Source: Allobosea sp. BH3
GTDB lineage: Bacteria > Pseudomonadota > Alphaproteobacteria > Rhizobiales > Beijerinckiaceae
DNA: 64,000 nucleotides
Direction of reading: 5' to 3'
NCBI RefSeq assembly: GCF_025499465.1
Contig: NZ_JAIMCA010000003.1
Location: 62,001-126,000 of the forward strand
Shown here: positions 14,500 to 24,600 of the stretch, piece by piece
Numbering within the stretch: position 1 is the stretch's first letter
Layout: each line of letters starts with the position of its first letter
Program-made: the position numbers and the translations under genes
Notes under the pieces: generated by a model
Databases searched by the model: none
The model's input: the letters and a program-made list of their open reading frames with translations, nothing else
What the model was told of the DNA's origin: nothing

Positions 14500-16758
14500 T
14501 CAATCGAAATTGTAATAGAAGAATCGGTGCGATCCGGAGATTTCGATCGAGAAATCCTTCTCGCCTTCCTGCTCGATCGAGACGTCGATGAAGGTCGATT
14601 CCCGATCGCCGATCTTCTCGATGCGGAAGCGGAAGGGCCGGTCGGCATCATCGTCGCCATAGATGCGCGTGAAGCCGTCCTGACTCGTCTCGTCGCTGCT
14701 CTCGTCATCGTCGTCGCTGTGCAGGGCGTATTGCTTGACGACGATCTTGTCCCCGACCTCGAGGTCGAGGATCCGATGGATGAGCTCCCCGGCCTCTTCG
14801 CCGGCGTCATCCCCGTCGACCTCGAACTTGAAGGTGTCGCGGCCGCGCCCGCCGGAAAGCGTCATGGCCGTCTGCTCCCCGATCAGGAAGGTGTCGTCGC
14901 CGGCGCCACCGATGACGACCTCGAAGCCGTCAATCCTGTCCTCTCCCGCCTGGGAAGAGTGGAGCTCGCCGCTGACGAGATCGACGAAGGCGCCCGCGGA
15001 CAGCTGGCCGAGATCGAGCGTGTCCGTTCCGGAGCCGCCGTCATAGCTGTCGTTCGCGCAATCGGCATCGACGAGAACGGTGTCGTTGCCGCTACCGCCG
15101 TCGACATCGTCCGCACCATTGCCGCCGATCAGCGTGTCGTTGCCGGCCGAGCCCTTGAGTTCATCCTGGCCATCGCCGCCGGCGACGTAATCGTCGCCCT
15201 CGCCGCCGATGAGGCAGTCGTCGCCCGCCTCGCCAAGCAGGGCGTCGTTGCCGGCGCCGCCCTCGAGCCGGTCGTCGCCCACCCCACCGAAGGCGATGTC
15301 CGATCCTTCGTCGCCGCTGATGCGGTCATCGCCCGAGCCGCCCTCGATGACGTCGTCGTCCGCGCCGCCATGGATCACGTCGGCGCCGGCATCGCCCACC
15401 AGACGATCATTGCCCTCGTCTCCGAGGATGACGTCGTTGCCGTCGCCGCCGGCGACATGGTCGTTGCCCGAGCCGCCGAAGAGCCGGTCGTCGCCCGCGC
15501 CGCCGTCGATCACGTCGTCGCCGGCATCGCCGTAGATGGTGTCGTCGCCGGCTTCGCCATGGATCTGGTCGTTGCCGGAACCGCCCCAGATCACATCGTT
15601 GCCGGTGCCGCCATAGATGATGTCATTGCCGCTTCCGCCTTCGATCAGGTCGTCGCCGGCGCCGCCGAAGATGACGTCGTTGCCCGCGCCGCCGAGCAGC
15701 ACGTCGGCCGCGCCGCGCCCGTCGAGCACATCGTCGCCGCCGAGGCCTTCCAGCCGGTCGCGGCATTCAGTGCCGACCAAGGCCTCGCCAGCCTGCGTGC
15801 CGACCTGGACCAGCACTTCGACGACATCGAATCTCGCCGTCTGGATTACAGCGAAGACGCCGTCGGTCACCTGATAGCTCAGCGTGACCGTGCCGTAATA
15901 GCCGGATTCCGGCGTATAGACCCAGCCGTCGGCACCCTGCGTGAGCTGCCCGCGCGAAGCATGGAGGTTGCGGATGCCGAGCGGGTCCCCGTCGGCGTCG
16001 CTGGAGCCGAGCAGCAGCATCGCAAAGGTCAGCGTCAGCGTCTGGCAGGCGCCCACATCCGCCAGGCGCAGAGCCTGGCCGACGCGGGGGGCGCGGTTGC
16101 GCGGTTCGGTATCCGGGCCGGGGCCGGGGCCGTCGTCATCGCCCCCGCCGCCAGGCCCTGGCTGGACCGATGGGCCGCCGATGACGTCCGGCAGGCGGAT
16201 TCCCGTATCCTCGCTTCCCCCTCCTGACGAGGAGCCGCCCATGGAGAAGGAGAAGCTGAGGCGGACGCCATTGTCGTTGCTCGCGCCCGTGTCGAATGCG
16301 ATCGGGAAGCGAAACTCGCCCCTCGGCACGAAGGGGAACTTCTCGAAATCGAACATCGGTGAATCGATGCCGAGATAGTCCGGTAGTCCCGGCACGGGCT
16401 GCGAAGGCCCACCGGAGCCGAGGACGACGTCCTTCTCCCTGCCGATCGAGGCCGTCTCGTCCTCGGGGGACATCTCAGCGGGATTGCGACGTTCAGGCTC
16501 TTCCTCGTCGCCTTCGCCGCGCGCCGCCGTCTCGCCTGCCGCATCCTCCTTCGCTGCAGGCTCCTTCGGCGGTAGCGCATCCGCGGGCGTCGTGCGTGCG
16601 AACAGGCTCTCGACATAGGCCGCAAGCGCGATGATCACCCCGGCGAAGACGGCTGCGGCGCGGGAGAAAACCGGCGCGGCGTCCGTGTTGCGCGCGTAGA
16701 TCTGACCCGCAGTCTGTGGCGCCTCTTCCGCGCGCCGAACGGCTTTGACCTCGATCAT
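14500..16758 (-). CDS. RTX calcium-binding protein with N-terminal membrane segment
   Basis: 752 residues. An N-terminal hydrophobic segment (about 33-52, AAVFAGVIIALAAYVESLF) is followed by a charged Pro/Glu/Ala stretch, a glycine-rich region (about 180-225), a cadherin-like segment (about 230-310, SSDADGDPLGIRNL, YGTVTLSYQVTDG), then roughly 25 RTX nonapeptides of GGxGxDxUx type (about 336-566) and a C-terminal domain ending FYYNFD. RTX repeats fold on calcium outside the cell and mark type I secretion substrates. The gene lies inside the exporter operon, ATG overlapping the ABC stop. A membrane helix near the N-terminus is unusual for a freely secreted RTX protein, so it may stay anchored or be held in the secretion channel. 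Confidence 0.85.
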   Translation of the reverse strand: MIEVKAVRRAEEAPQTAGQIYARNTDAAPVFSRAAAVFAGVIIALAAYVESLFARTTPADALPPKEPAAKEDAAGETAARGEGDEEEPERRNPAEMSPEDETASIGREKDVVLGSGGPSQPVPGLPDYLGIDSPMFDFEKFPFVPRGEFRFPIAFDTGASNDNGVRLSFSFSMGGSSSGGGSEDTGIRLPDVIGGPSVQPGPGGGGDDDGPGPGPDTEPRNRAPRVGQALRLADVGACQTLTLTFAMLLLGSSDADGDPLGIRNLHASRGQLTQGADGWVYTPESGYYGTVTLSYQVTDGVFAVIQTARFDVVEVLVQVGTQAGEALVGTECRDRLEGLGGDDVLDGRGAADVLLGGAGNDVIFGGAGDDLIEGGSGNDIIYGGTGNDVIWGGSGNDQIHGEAGDDTIYGDAGDDVIDGGAGDDRLFGGSGNDHVAGGDGNDVILGDEGNDRLVGDAGADVIHGGADDDVIEGGSGDDRISGDEGSDIAFGGVGDDRLEGGAGNDALLGEAGDDCLIGGEGDDYVAGGDGQDELKGSAGNDTLIGGNGADDVDGGSGNDTVLVDADCANDSYDGGSGTDTLDLGQLSAGAFVDLVSGELHSSQAGEDRIDGFEVVIGGAGDDTFLIGEQTAMTLSGGRGRDTFKFEVDGDDAGEEAGELIHRILDLEVGDKIVVKQYALHSDDDDESSDETSQDGFTRIYGDDDADRPFRFRIEKIGDRESTFIDVSIEQEGEKDFSIEISGSHRFFYYNFD

Positions 16759-18539
16759 GCCGACACCCGCTTGTCCATCGTCCCCGGGATGGGGAACGCG
16801 TTGACGCTCGGCAGACCCGGCGACGCCTTCGCCTGTTCATGGGGCGAGGCGGTGCCCGGCCTGATGATCTGTTCCTTCGGCCCGAAGGCGGCGAGCTTGC
16901 CGGCCTGGATCACGCCGACATAATCGACCGCGGCAAGCGCGCTGGGCCGGTGCGCCACGATGACGACGATCGCACCGCGCGCCTTGAGCTGCTCGATCGC
17001 CCGCGTCAGGGCGGCCTCGCCCTCGCCGTCGAGGTTCGAGTTCGGCTCGTCCATGATCACGAGGAAAGGACTTCCGTAGAGCGCGCGCGCCAGGCCGATG
17101 CGCTGGCGCTGGCCCGCCGACATCGAGGTGCCCTGCGGGCCGAGTGGCGTGCGGTACCCGCCCGGGAGCCGGACCACCATGTCATGGATGTCGGCTGCGG
17201 TGGCGGCTGCGATCACCGCCTTGGAGTCCTCGTTCTCGGCGAGACGCGAGATATTCTCCTCCACGGTCGCGTCGAGCAGCCCGACCTCCTGCGGCAGGTA
17301 GCCGATGGCGCGGCCGAGATCTTCCTCCAGCCACTGCTCGAGCTCGGCGCCGTCGAGCCGCACCGAGCCGCGCAGCGTCGGCCAGATGCCGGTGAGCGCG
17401 CGCACCAGCGTGGTCTTGCCGCCGCCACTGGGGCCGATGATGCCCACGGCACTGCCGGCCATCACCTCGAAGCTCACATCGCTGAGCAGGATCTGACCGC
17501 TGCCCGGCGCTGAAACGGTAATGCGATCGACCTTGAGGTGGCGGTTCGGTGCCGGCAAGGGCATCGGCTCGCCGGCCTTGCTCAGCGCGACGATGGTCTC
17601 GCGCAGCCGGGCGAAGCTCTGGCGCGCGGCCACGAAGGGTTTCCAGTTCGCAATCGCCTGGTCGACTGGCGCCAGCGCGCGCGACGAGGCGACCGAGGCG
17701 GCGATGATGGCACCGGCCGAGAGTTCCCCCTTGATGGTCAGGAAGGCGCCCAGCCCCAGCACGGCCGACTGCAGCACCATCCGGAGCACCTTGGAGACGG
17801 TGCCGAAGGAGCCAGAAACGTCGCTGGCGCGGGTCTGGAGCGCGAGATGCGCTTCATTGGCTGCAGCGAAGCGGCGCGCGGCGCGCTCCGCCATGCCCAT
17901 CGCCTTGATGACCTCGGCGTTGCGTGCGTTGGAATCGGCGATGGCGTTGCGCGTCATCGCAGCCTGGCGCGCCTCGGTCGCGCTGCGGCGGGCGGCCACC
18001 TCGGCGCCGAGCGTCATCAGGGTGAGCACCACGGCGCCTGCCAGCGTGAGCGCGCCGAGCCAGGGATGCAGCAGGTAAATGAAGGCGAGGTAGATCGGAA
18101 TCCAGGGCAGGTCGAAGAGCGCACCCGGGCCTTGGCCGGACAGGAAGCTTCGGACGGTGTCGACATCGCGGCCGCGTTCCAGCGCCTCCGTGCCGGAGAA
18201 ACCGAAGCGCGGCATATCCATCGTCACGCGATGCGCGATCGGCGCGACCGTATGGTCGAAGCGTGCTCCGACGCGGACGAGCATGCGGGTGCGAATGGCG
18301 TCGAAGCCGCCCTGGAAGATGTAAAGGCCGAGCGCGATGACGGAGAGCGCGATCAGGGTCTGCACGCTGCCGCTCGTCAGGGCGCGATCATAGACCTGCA
18401 TCATGTAGAGCGAGCCGGTGAGGGCCAGCAGGTTGATGACGCAGGAGATCGCCAGCAGGTAGACGACGACGCCGTGCATCCCCTCGGTGAGCTTTGCGGC
18501 GTCGCGCTTGCGCGCGAGGTTCAGGCTTTGGCCGGACAT
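16755..18539 (-). CDS. Type I secretion ABC permease/ATPase (PrtD-like)
   Basis: 594 residues. Six membrane helices occupy about 20-300 (VVVYLLAISCVINLLALTGSLYMMQVYDRAL and following), then an ATPase domain with Walker A GPSGGGKTT, the Q-loop YLPQEVGLLD, signature MSAGQRQRIGLARAL and Walker B LVIMDEPNSNLD. The layout without an N-terminal C39 peptidase matches PrtD/HasD exporters of RTX proteins. It is the first gene of the exporter operon, 78 bases after the giant peroxidase gene, whose product is the obvious cargo along with the RTX protein encoded next. Confidence 0.92.
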   Translation of the reverse strand: MSGQSLNLARKRDAAKLTEGMHGVVVYLLAISCVINLLALTGSLYMMQVYDRALTSGSVQTLIALSVIALGLYIFQGGFDAIRTRMLVRVGARFDHTVAPIAHRVTMDMPRFGFSGTEALERGRDVDTVRSFLSGQGPGALFDLPWIPIYLAFIYLLHPWLGALTLAGAVVLTLMTLGAEVAARRSATEARQAAMTRNAIADSNARNAEVIKAMGMAERAARRFAAANEAHLALQTRASDVSGSFGTVSKVLRMVLQSAVLGLGAFLTIKGELSAGAIIAASVASSRALAPVDQAIANWKPFVAARQSFARLRETIVALSKAGEPMPLPAPNRHLKVDRITVSAPGSGQILLSDVSFEVMAGSAVGIIGPSGGGKTTLVRALTGIWPTLRGSVRLDGAELEQWLEEDLGRAIGYLPQEVGLLDATVEENISRLAENEDSKAVIAAATAADIHDMVVRLPGGYRTPLGPQGTSMSAGQRQRIGLARALYGSPFLVIMDEPNSNLDGEGEAALTRAIEQLKARGAIVVIVAHRPSALAAVDYVGVIQAGKLAAFGPKEQIIRPGTASPHEQAKASPGLPSVNAFPIPGTMDKRVSA

Positions 18540-18572
18540 GGCACGTCACCTTTATGGAAGGAAGGGGGCCGA

Positions 18573-18603
18573 AAGCCCGCTCGACCGTTGGCCGAGCGGG
18601 CTT
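18573..18603 (-). terminator. Hairpin between peroxidase and exporter genes
   Basis: AAGCCCGCTCG and CGAGCGGGCTT make perfect 11-bp arms around a 9-base loop. It follows the peroxidase stop by 13 bases. On the minus strand it ends in TTTC only, so it is more likely partial terminator or mRNA-stabilising structure that lowers expression of the exporter relative to the peroxidase. Confidence 0.6.
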
Positions 18604-18616
18604 CACGAAGGCACCT

Positions 18617-21600
18617 TCAGAGCGTCGTATTCCCAGAGTTCAGGGTGTGGGTTCCCTTGAGGTCGAGCTCGAACTCGGCATCCAGGTCGGCATCGACATT
18701 GCCCCTCACCACCGTGTAGTCGCCGTCGGCGCGGGTCTCGTAGGTCACCTGCAACTGGGCGGAGGCGGTGAAGGCGCCGCCGCTGACGATGGTGAAGCTC
18801 TGCTCTCCCGCGGCGCCGCGGTCGGCATCGATCGCGGCGAGGTCCAGCCGGTCGCCCGGTTCGAAGTCCTGGATCGTGTCGCCGTTTGCAGCCTCGACGC
18901 TGGTGAAGCGGAAGGTGTCGTTGCCGGCGCCGCCCTCCATCACGTTCACGGCGTTGCTCGCGGTGATCGTGTCGTTGCCGGAGCCGGTCACGACATTCTC
19001 GACCGACCACAGCGTGTCGACCCCGGTCTGGTTGCTGAAGGCATTGCCGCGTCCGAACATGCCTGTCCCAAGATCGACGGCGATGTTCGCGGTGATGGCG
19101 GACATATCGAGCGTATCGACACCGCTGCCGCCGCCGAGATCGTCACCGTAGTAGGTGTCGTTGCCGTCCCCGGCCGCCGAAGCAACCAGGAGGTCGTCTC
19201 CAGCCCCGCCGACGACGGTGTCGTCACCTGCGCCGCCGTCGAGCGTATCGGCACCGGCGCCGCCGAAGATGCGGTCGTTCCCCTCGTCTCCGAAGATCCC
19301 GTCGTCACCTTCCCCACCCAGAGCCATGTCGTTGCCGGCACCAAGGGCCACGATGTCCTTGCCCGCCCCGGCATCGACGAAGTCGGCCCCTTCCGCGGCG
19401 GAGATCACGTCGTCTCCACCGTTGCCGATCAGGACGTCGTCACCGGCCAGGCCGATGATGCTGTCCGCGACCGCCGAGCCGATCAGAACGTCTGCCTGGG
19501 CGGTCCCGGTCCTCAGGCCGCCGGCGCCCGGCACGGGGAGCGTCGGCGTGTCGTCATCGTCGTCGCAGCCGCAGTCGTCGTCGTCGTCATCTTCGCCGGA
19601 CTGGTCGTCGTCCTCGTCGTCCTCTCCCGACTGGTCGTCGTCGTCTTCGTCGTCCTCGCCGGACTGGTCGTCATTGTCCTCGTCGTCTTCATCGTCTTCA
19701 CCGGACTGGTCGTCGTCTTCATCATCGTCTTCGTCTTCATCGTCGCCGCCGCCGGAACCGACGTCGTCGTCATCGTCCTCGTCGTCCTGATCGTCGTCGT
19801 CGTTGTCGTCGCCATCCTCCTGATCGGCCTCGAAGATATGCTCTCCGAGATCGGTGAGGCCGGTGACGCGGGCGACGATGTCGGAGAACTCCTGCCCGTC
19901 GATGAAGTCGTCATAGAAGTCGAAGGCCTCGAGGCGGTCCTTGTAGTAGAAGCGGTCCGCCTCCTGCAGCCGGTCGAACTGCTCGTGCAGCACGACCCAG
20001 AAGGTTTGGCCGACGATGCCGCCGTTGATATGCTTCTCCGCCAGGCCGCCGAGCCAGAAGTCGACACGGTCGATGCCCTTCACGGTGTTGCCGTTGACCA
20101 GCTCGATGTCCGGGTTGGCGGCAACGAAGGCAGCGAGCTTCTCCGGCGTGTCGAGCACGAGATCCGGATAGGCCTGCTTGAACTGCGCGATGATGGCATC
20201 GCTCAGATCGTTGCGCTGCTGGAAATCCTCCCAGGATTCATAGGCCGACATGTTCCCGGCGAAGCCGACCGCCTCCTCGACATAGGAGTTGTTGGAGGCC
20301 GCCAGGTCGCTGCGGATCTGGTTCAGGGTTCCGAGGCCGACATCGCGGCCGCGGGCCAGGTTGAAGGAGAACAGGTCTGCCTGGATCCGGACGAGGTCGT
20401 TGCGCACCGCGTCGACGATGTTGAAATCGACATCCTCGGCCGGCTGCTGGGCGACGCCTTCCAGGATGGCATTGACGCCATACTGGGCGTAGCCCGGCTG
20501 CGGGACGTAGCCCGGAGGCAGCGGTGCCGCAAAGGCGCTGGCGTCGTTGGTCGGGTTCAGGAAGGCATCGACGAGGCTGACCTGCTTGGGCTGGCCGTTC
20601 TCGTCCATCACCGTCAGCGTCTGGCCGATCAGCGAGTGACCGAAGCGGAAGGCCGCGGCGGCAAACTCATGGCTGATGCCGGCATTCGCATCCGGGTTGT
20701 AGCCGTCGTGACCGTGATCACCACCGCTGCCGTCCCGGGCACGCAGCCCGCCGAGCAGGGTGTCGGCGTATTCGTTGAACACGACGCGCTGGTACTCGGC
20801 CTCGTTGAGGATCTTGGCTGCGTCGAACAGCTCCTGTTCGGTGCCGTCGAAGCCCGCCGCCTCGAGCTGGTCGGCGTGGAAGTTGTGGTTCCGCGCCCAG
20901 ATCGTGTGCATCGAGGTCAGCGCGAAGTTCTCGTTGGTGCGCCCGTCGCCGGCGACATAGTGATCCAGCGCGCTGATGAAGGGGTTGCTGTCGAGCAGCA
21001 GCGCCTGGCCGGAGGCCATGAAGTTGTTCGCCAGCTTCGAGTAGACCTGCGGGTCGAAGCCGCCTGTCGCATCGACCAGGTCGCCGGTGACGCCTTCCGA
21101 GACGGGATAGTTGGAATAGTAGGTCCGGAACGCGATCTGGCCGCCGGGCAGGGACGGATCGGTGAAGATCGTGTTGTTGTCCCAGTGATGCTGGATGGCC
21201 TCGCGCAGTGTCGGCAGCAGGTTGAAGGATGGGTTCGACGGGTCCGGAGCTCCCTTCAGGAGATGGGAGGTCAGTCCGCCATTGCCGTCGCCCTGGCGCA
21301 GGAACTGCGTGACGAGGTTGTGCGAGCCATAGGCCTGGTTCTGGTCGACATAGGCCGAGGTCTTGTTGAGGTGCTGCGGCACCCCGTCCTCGGTCGCATA
21401 GACCTCGCCGCGCGTCAGGTCGGCAGGGTTGCCCTGGCCGGGGTGGCCGGTGCCGGGCGCGCCGATCTGGATCGAGCCGTTGATCGCGTTCTTCGGCAGG
21501 AAGTCCAGGCCATGGTCGACATACTGTCCGAACGCCATGAAGAAGATGTTGGCGTCGTTGCCGGCATGCGGGAGGCCCGCCTCCTGCGCACCGAGGATGT

Positions 21601-24600
21601 TCGAGATCGCACGCGGATCGAGGCCGTCATAGATCGGGTTGAGGTCGCGGTTGTTGATCGCGGCGTCGGCCTCGCCGTAGCGAGCCTCCGTCAGGCGGAT
21701 GAAGGGCGTGTCGGCCTGGCCGGAATGCGGATTATCCTCGTTGTTGTTCTGGCCGGAGACCTCGCGGGGCCCGAGTGCACCTGCCGCGTCGTCGTCATCG
21801 TCGAAGGGCCGCTCGCCATTGACCAGCTTCTTGAGCCCTTCGAGATCGCGCGGCGTCAGCTCGAAGGCGCCGTCGATGGTGTCTTCGTCCGGGGTCGAGT
21901 CGCCTCCGAACTGCGGCGGCACGGCCCCGGTGAACGTGATCGAGTGGGTGCCGTTGCTGAAGGTGCTGGTGCCGTCGCCGTTGTCGACGAGGTCGTAGGT
22001 CGAAAGGTCCTGACCCGCCGCCAACTCCACCACGTCCTGCGGCCGAAGATTGCCGACGATGGTGTCGTGGCCGCCATTCGAACGGAAGACGATCCGGTGC
22101 GCGGACTGGAGATCGGACACGTCGACCGTGTCGTCGCCGTTGCCACCGTTGATCGTGATCGTATTGAAGTTCAGGCTCGTCCCGTTGAACGTACCGGACG
22201 TCGTCACGGTGTCGGCACCGTCGCCAGTGTTGATGACGATCTCCTCGATATTATCGAGCTCGGCGATCACGGCTCCGTTGCGGGTGATGACAATCTCGGT
22301 GGCGCCGTTCAGGCCAGTGATGCCGTTCAATATCGCCGAAGCGCGACTGTAGACGACGAAGGCTTCATTGGTGGCGTTTCCGTTCACGATAACGGTGTCG
22401 GTATTGCCGCCGCCGTTCATGAAGTCACGACCGTCCGTGGCGCCCGTGGCGTTCGCGTTCCAGGCGATCGTATCGTTTCCGGTGCCGCCATCGATGGTGT
22501 CGTTGCCGACCCCGGCGATGATGATGTCGTTGCCGCCGCCGGCGTTGAACGCGGAACCGTTCACGTCGCCGATCAGGATTTCGGCATTGCCGCCGCCGTT
22601 GATGGCGCTCGGGAAGGTGACGCTGATGTTGTCGATGCTGACAAGATCGTCGACATCGTCGAGCGACGACACCGTGAAGCGAATAAAGGCATCAGCAGTA
22701 AATGGACCCGTCAGGTTGAAATTACTGACACCATTGTTGCCGGTGGCGCTGTTGATGAGCTGGATCTGCTGGATATCAACGCCGTTTCTCGAGAACTGAA
22801 CGGTCACCGTTTCGTTTGCGTCAAGCGCTTCGGTGACATCGTAGGAGATCGTCGCAGATCCTGCTCCGGCGAGACCGGACAGTTCGCGCAGGATCGAGGC
22901 GCCGTTGCTGTTGGCGACGGTGCTGCCGTTGTCGAACTCCAAGCGGCCCGCGTTGATGCGAATCTGGCCGTTGTCGCTTGTGCTGCTATTGTCGTCGCCG
23001 GTCTCGACCCAATTGTCCTGCCAGGCACCGTCGTTGTCGGTGTAGCTGGTGCTGCCGAATGCCTCGCTCAGGGTCGTTGTGGCTGCGATCGTGTCGAGGG
23101 TGACCGTCGCGTTGTTGGTCGCCGGTCCGCCGGTGGCGGTGTATTGGAACGAACCGTCCAGAGCGCCGGTATCGGTCACCGTGATGGCGTTCGCGCCGAG
23201 TGTCGCGACGAGCCCGCTGGCATTGCCGACCGCCGTAATGTCGATCGTGTTGTCCGGATCTGTATCGTTGGCGAGCAGCGCCCATTCCGGCACCAGGATC
23301 GGCGTGCCGGGCAGGACATTGGTGATGACCGTATCGTTGTTGGCATCGACCAGATCATCGATCGATTGGACGGTGATGGTCGTGATCGCGGGATCGCTTT
23401 CGAAGAAGCCGCCATTGACGGTGGTTTCGATGATGCGCGGCGTCGTGTCCGGGGCCTGCGAGATCGAGCGGAAGCCGATCGACTGGATGGCCGTCTGATA
23501 GGCGGCCAGCGACGCCGTCCCGGTGAGCGTGACGACGATGGTCGATCCCACGAGCTGGGTCGTGGCCGCGATGGGGGCTCCATTCGCCGTCAGGGCTGCC
23601 GGGACCACCAGCGTGTCGCCGGCGAAGGCGTTGGTCAGCACGATGCGGGCCGAGGCGAGCGTCGTGCCGAAGTCCGTGATGCGGGGATCCGATCCGATCG
23701 AGACTGGGGCGGCGTCCTCGACATAGTTCGTCGTGATGTTGACAGACGGCGTCGCCGACGGCGCCAGGAAGACGGCATTGATGGCGACATTGTCGATCGA
23801 GAAGGTTTCGCCCGCATCGAGCGTGTTGTTCGACCGGAAGCGCAGGACCGCGCCGGCAGTGAGAGCGCTCGCCGGCACGTTGAACGTCTGCGGGCCATCG
23901 CCATTGTCGAATGTCGCCACCGTGGTGAAGTTCACCCCGTCACCCGACATTTCGAAGATAATCTCTTCATTGTCGGCTCCGGTGATGTTTTGATCGGTGA
24001 TCGTGAAAGACACGGTTGCCGATAGTGCGTTGGCGAGGTTCAGCGACCGGGCGATGGATGAGTTGTCGGCATTGTTTTGCGAGAAGGTCAGTGTTCCCAG
24101 TGTCGTGATCTGTATCGAACCTGCGGTTGCGCTCTGCGCGGCGCCGCTGTCGCCAGTTTCGATCCAATTGCCTGTGAAGCTCGAGGTCGTGCCGGTGTTG
24201 TTGGCGTAGGCGCGCGTGGTGAAGTCGTCGGCCCAGTTACGGGTGACGGGGTCGAACCCGTTCAGCTCGAGCTTTGGCTTGGCCAGCGAGATGGCCCGGT
24301 CCGTGAACTGCAGGACCTCGACATTGCGCACCGTGTCGACGCCGTCCGACACGATCTGCCGGCCGGTATCGGGATCGATGGCGATGGTGACGTTGGTATG
24401 CGTCACCGTGAACGTCCCGTCGTCATTCTGGACGATGGTGTAGTTGGGGGCGCCATTCGCATCGAGGAAGCTGTCGTTGAACACGGCGACGTCCACGTCG
24501 CCAGCTCCGTCTGCGACTTCGATCTCGCGGACGATATTGAGCTGCATGGGCACGATGACGCGATCGATCATCAGCTCGGACAGCGAACGGCCGTGCCACT

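Noticed and set aside
13153-16227. 1024-codon plus-strand frame opposite the HlyD and RTX genes
   Set aside because: It mirrors RTX repeat periodicity on the other strand and has no recognisable domain or ribosome site.
14500-16758. RTX DNA repeats considered as a CRISPR-like array
   Set aside because: The repeats are 27-base coding units for GGxGxDxUx with no unique spacers and no cas genes nearby.
19545-19825. GTC-rich run considered as a horizontally acquired or simple-sequence insertion
   Set aside because: It stays in frame and encodes a functional-looking acidic linker between domains, so it is kept as part of the peroxidase gene.
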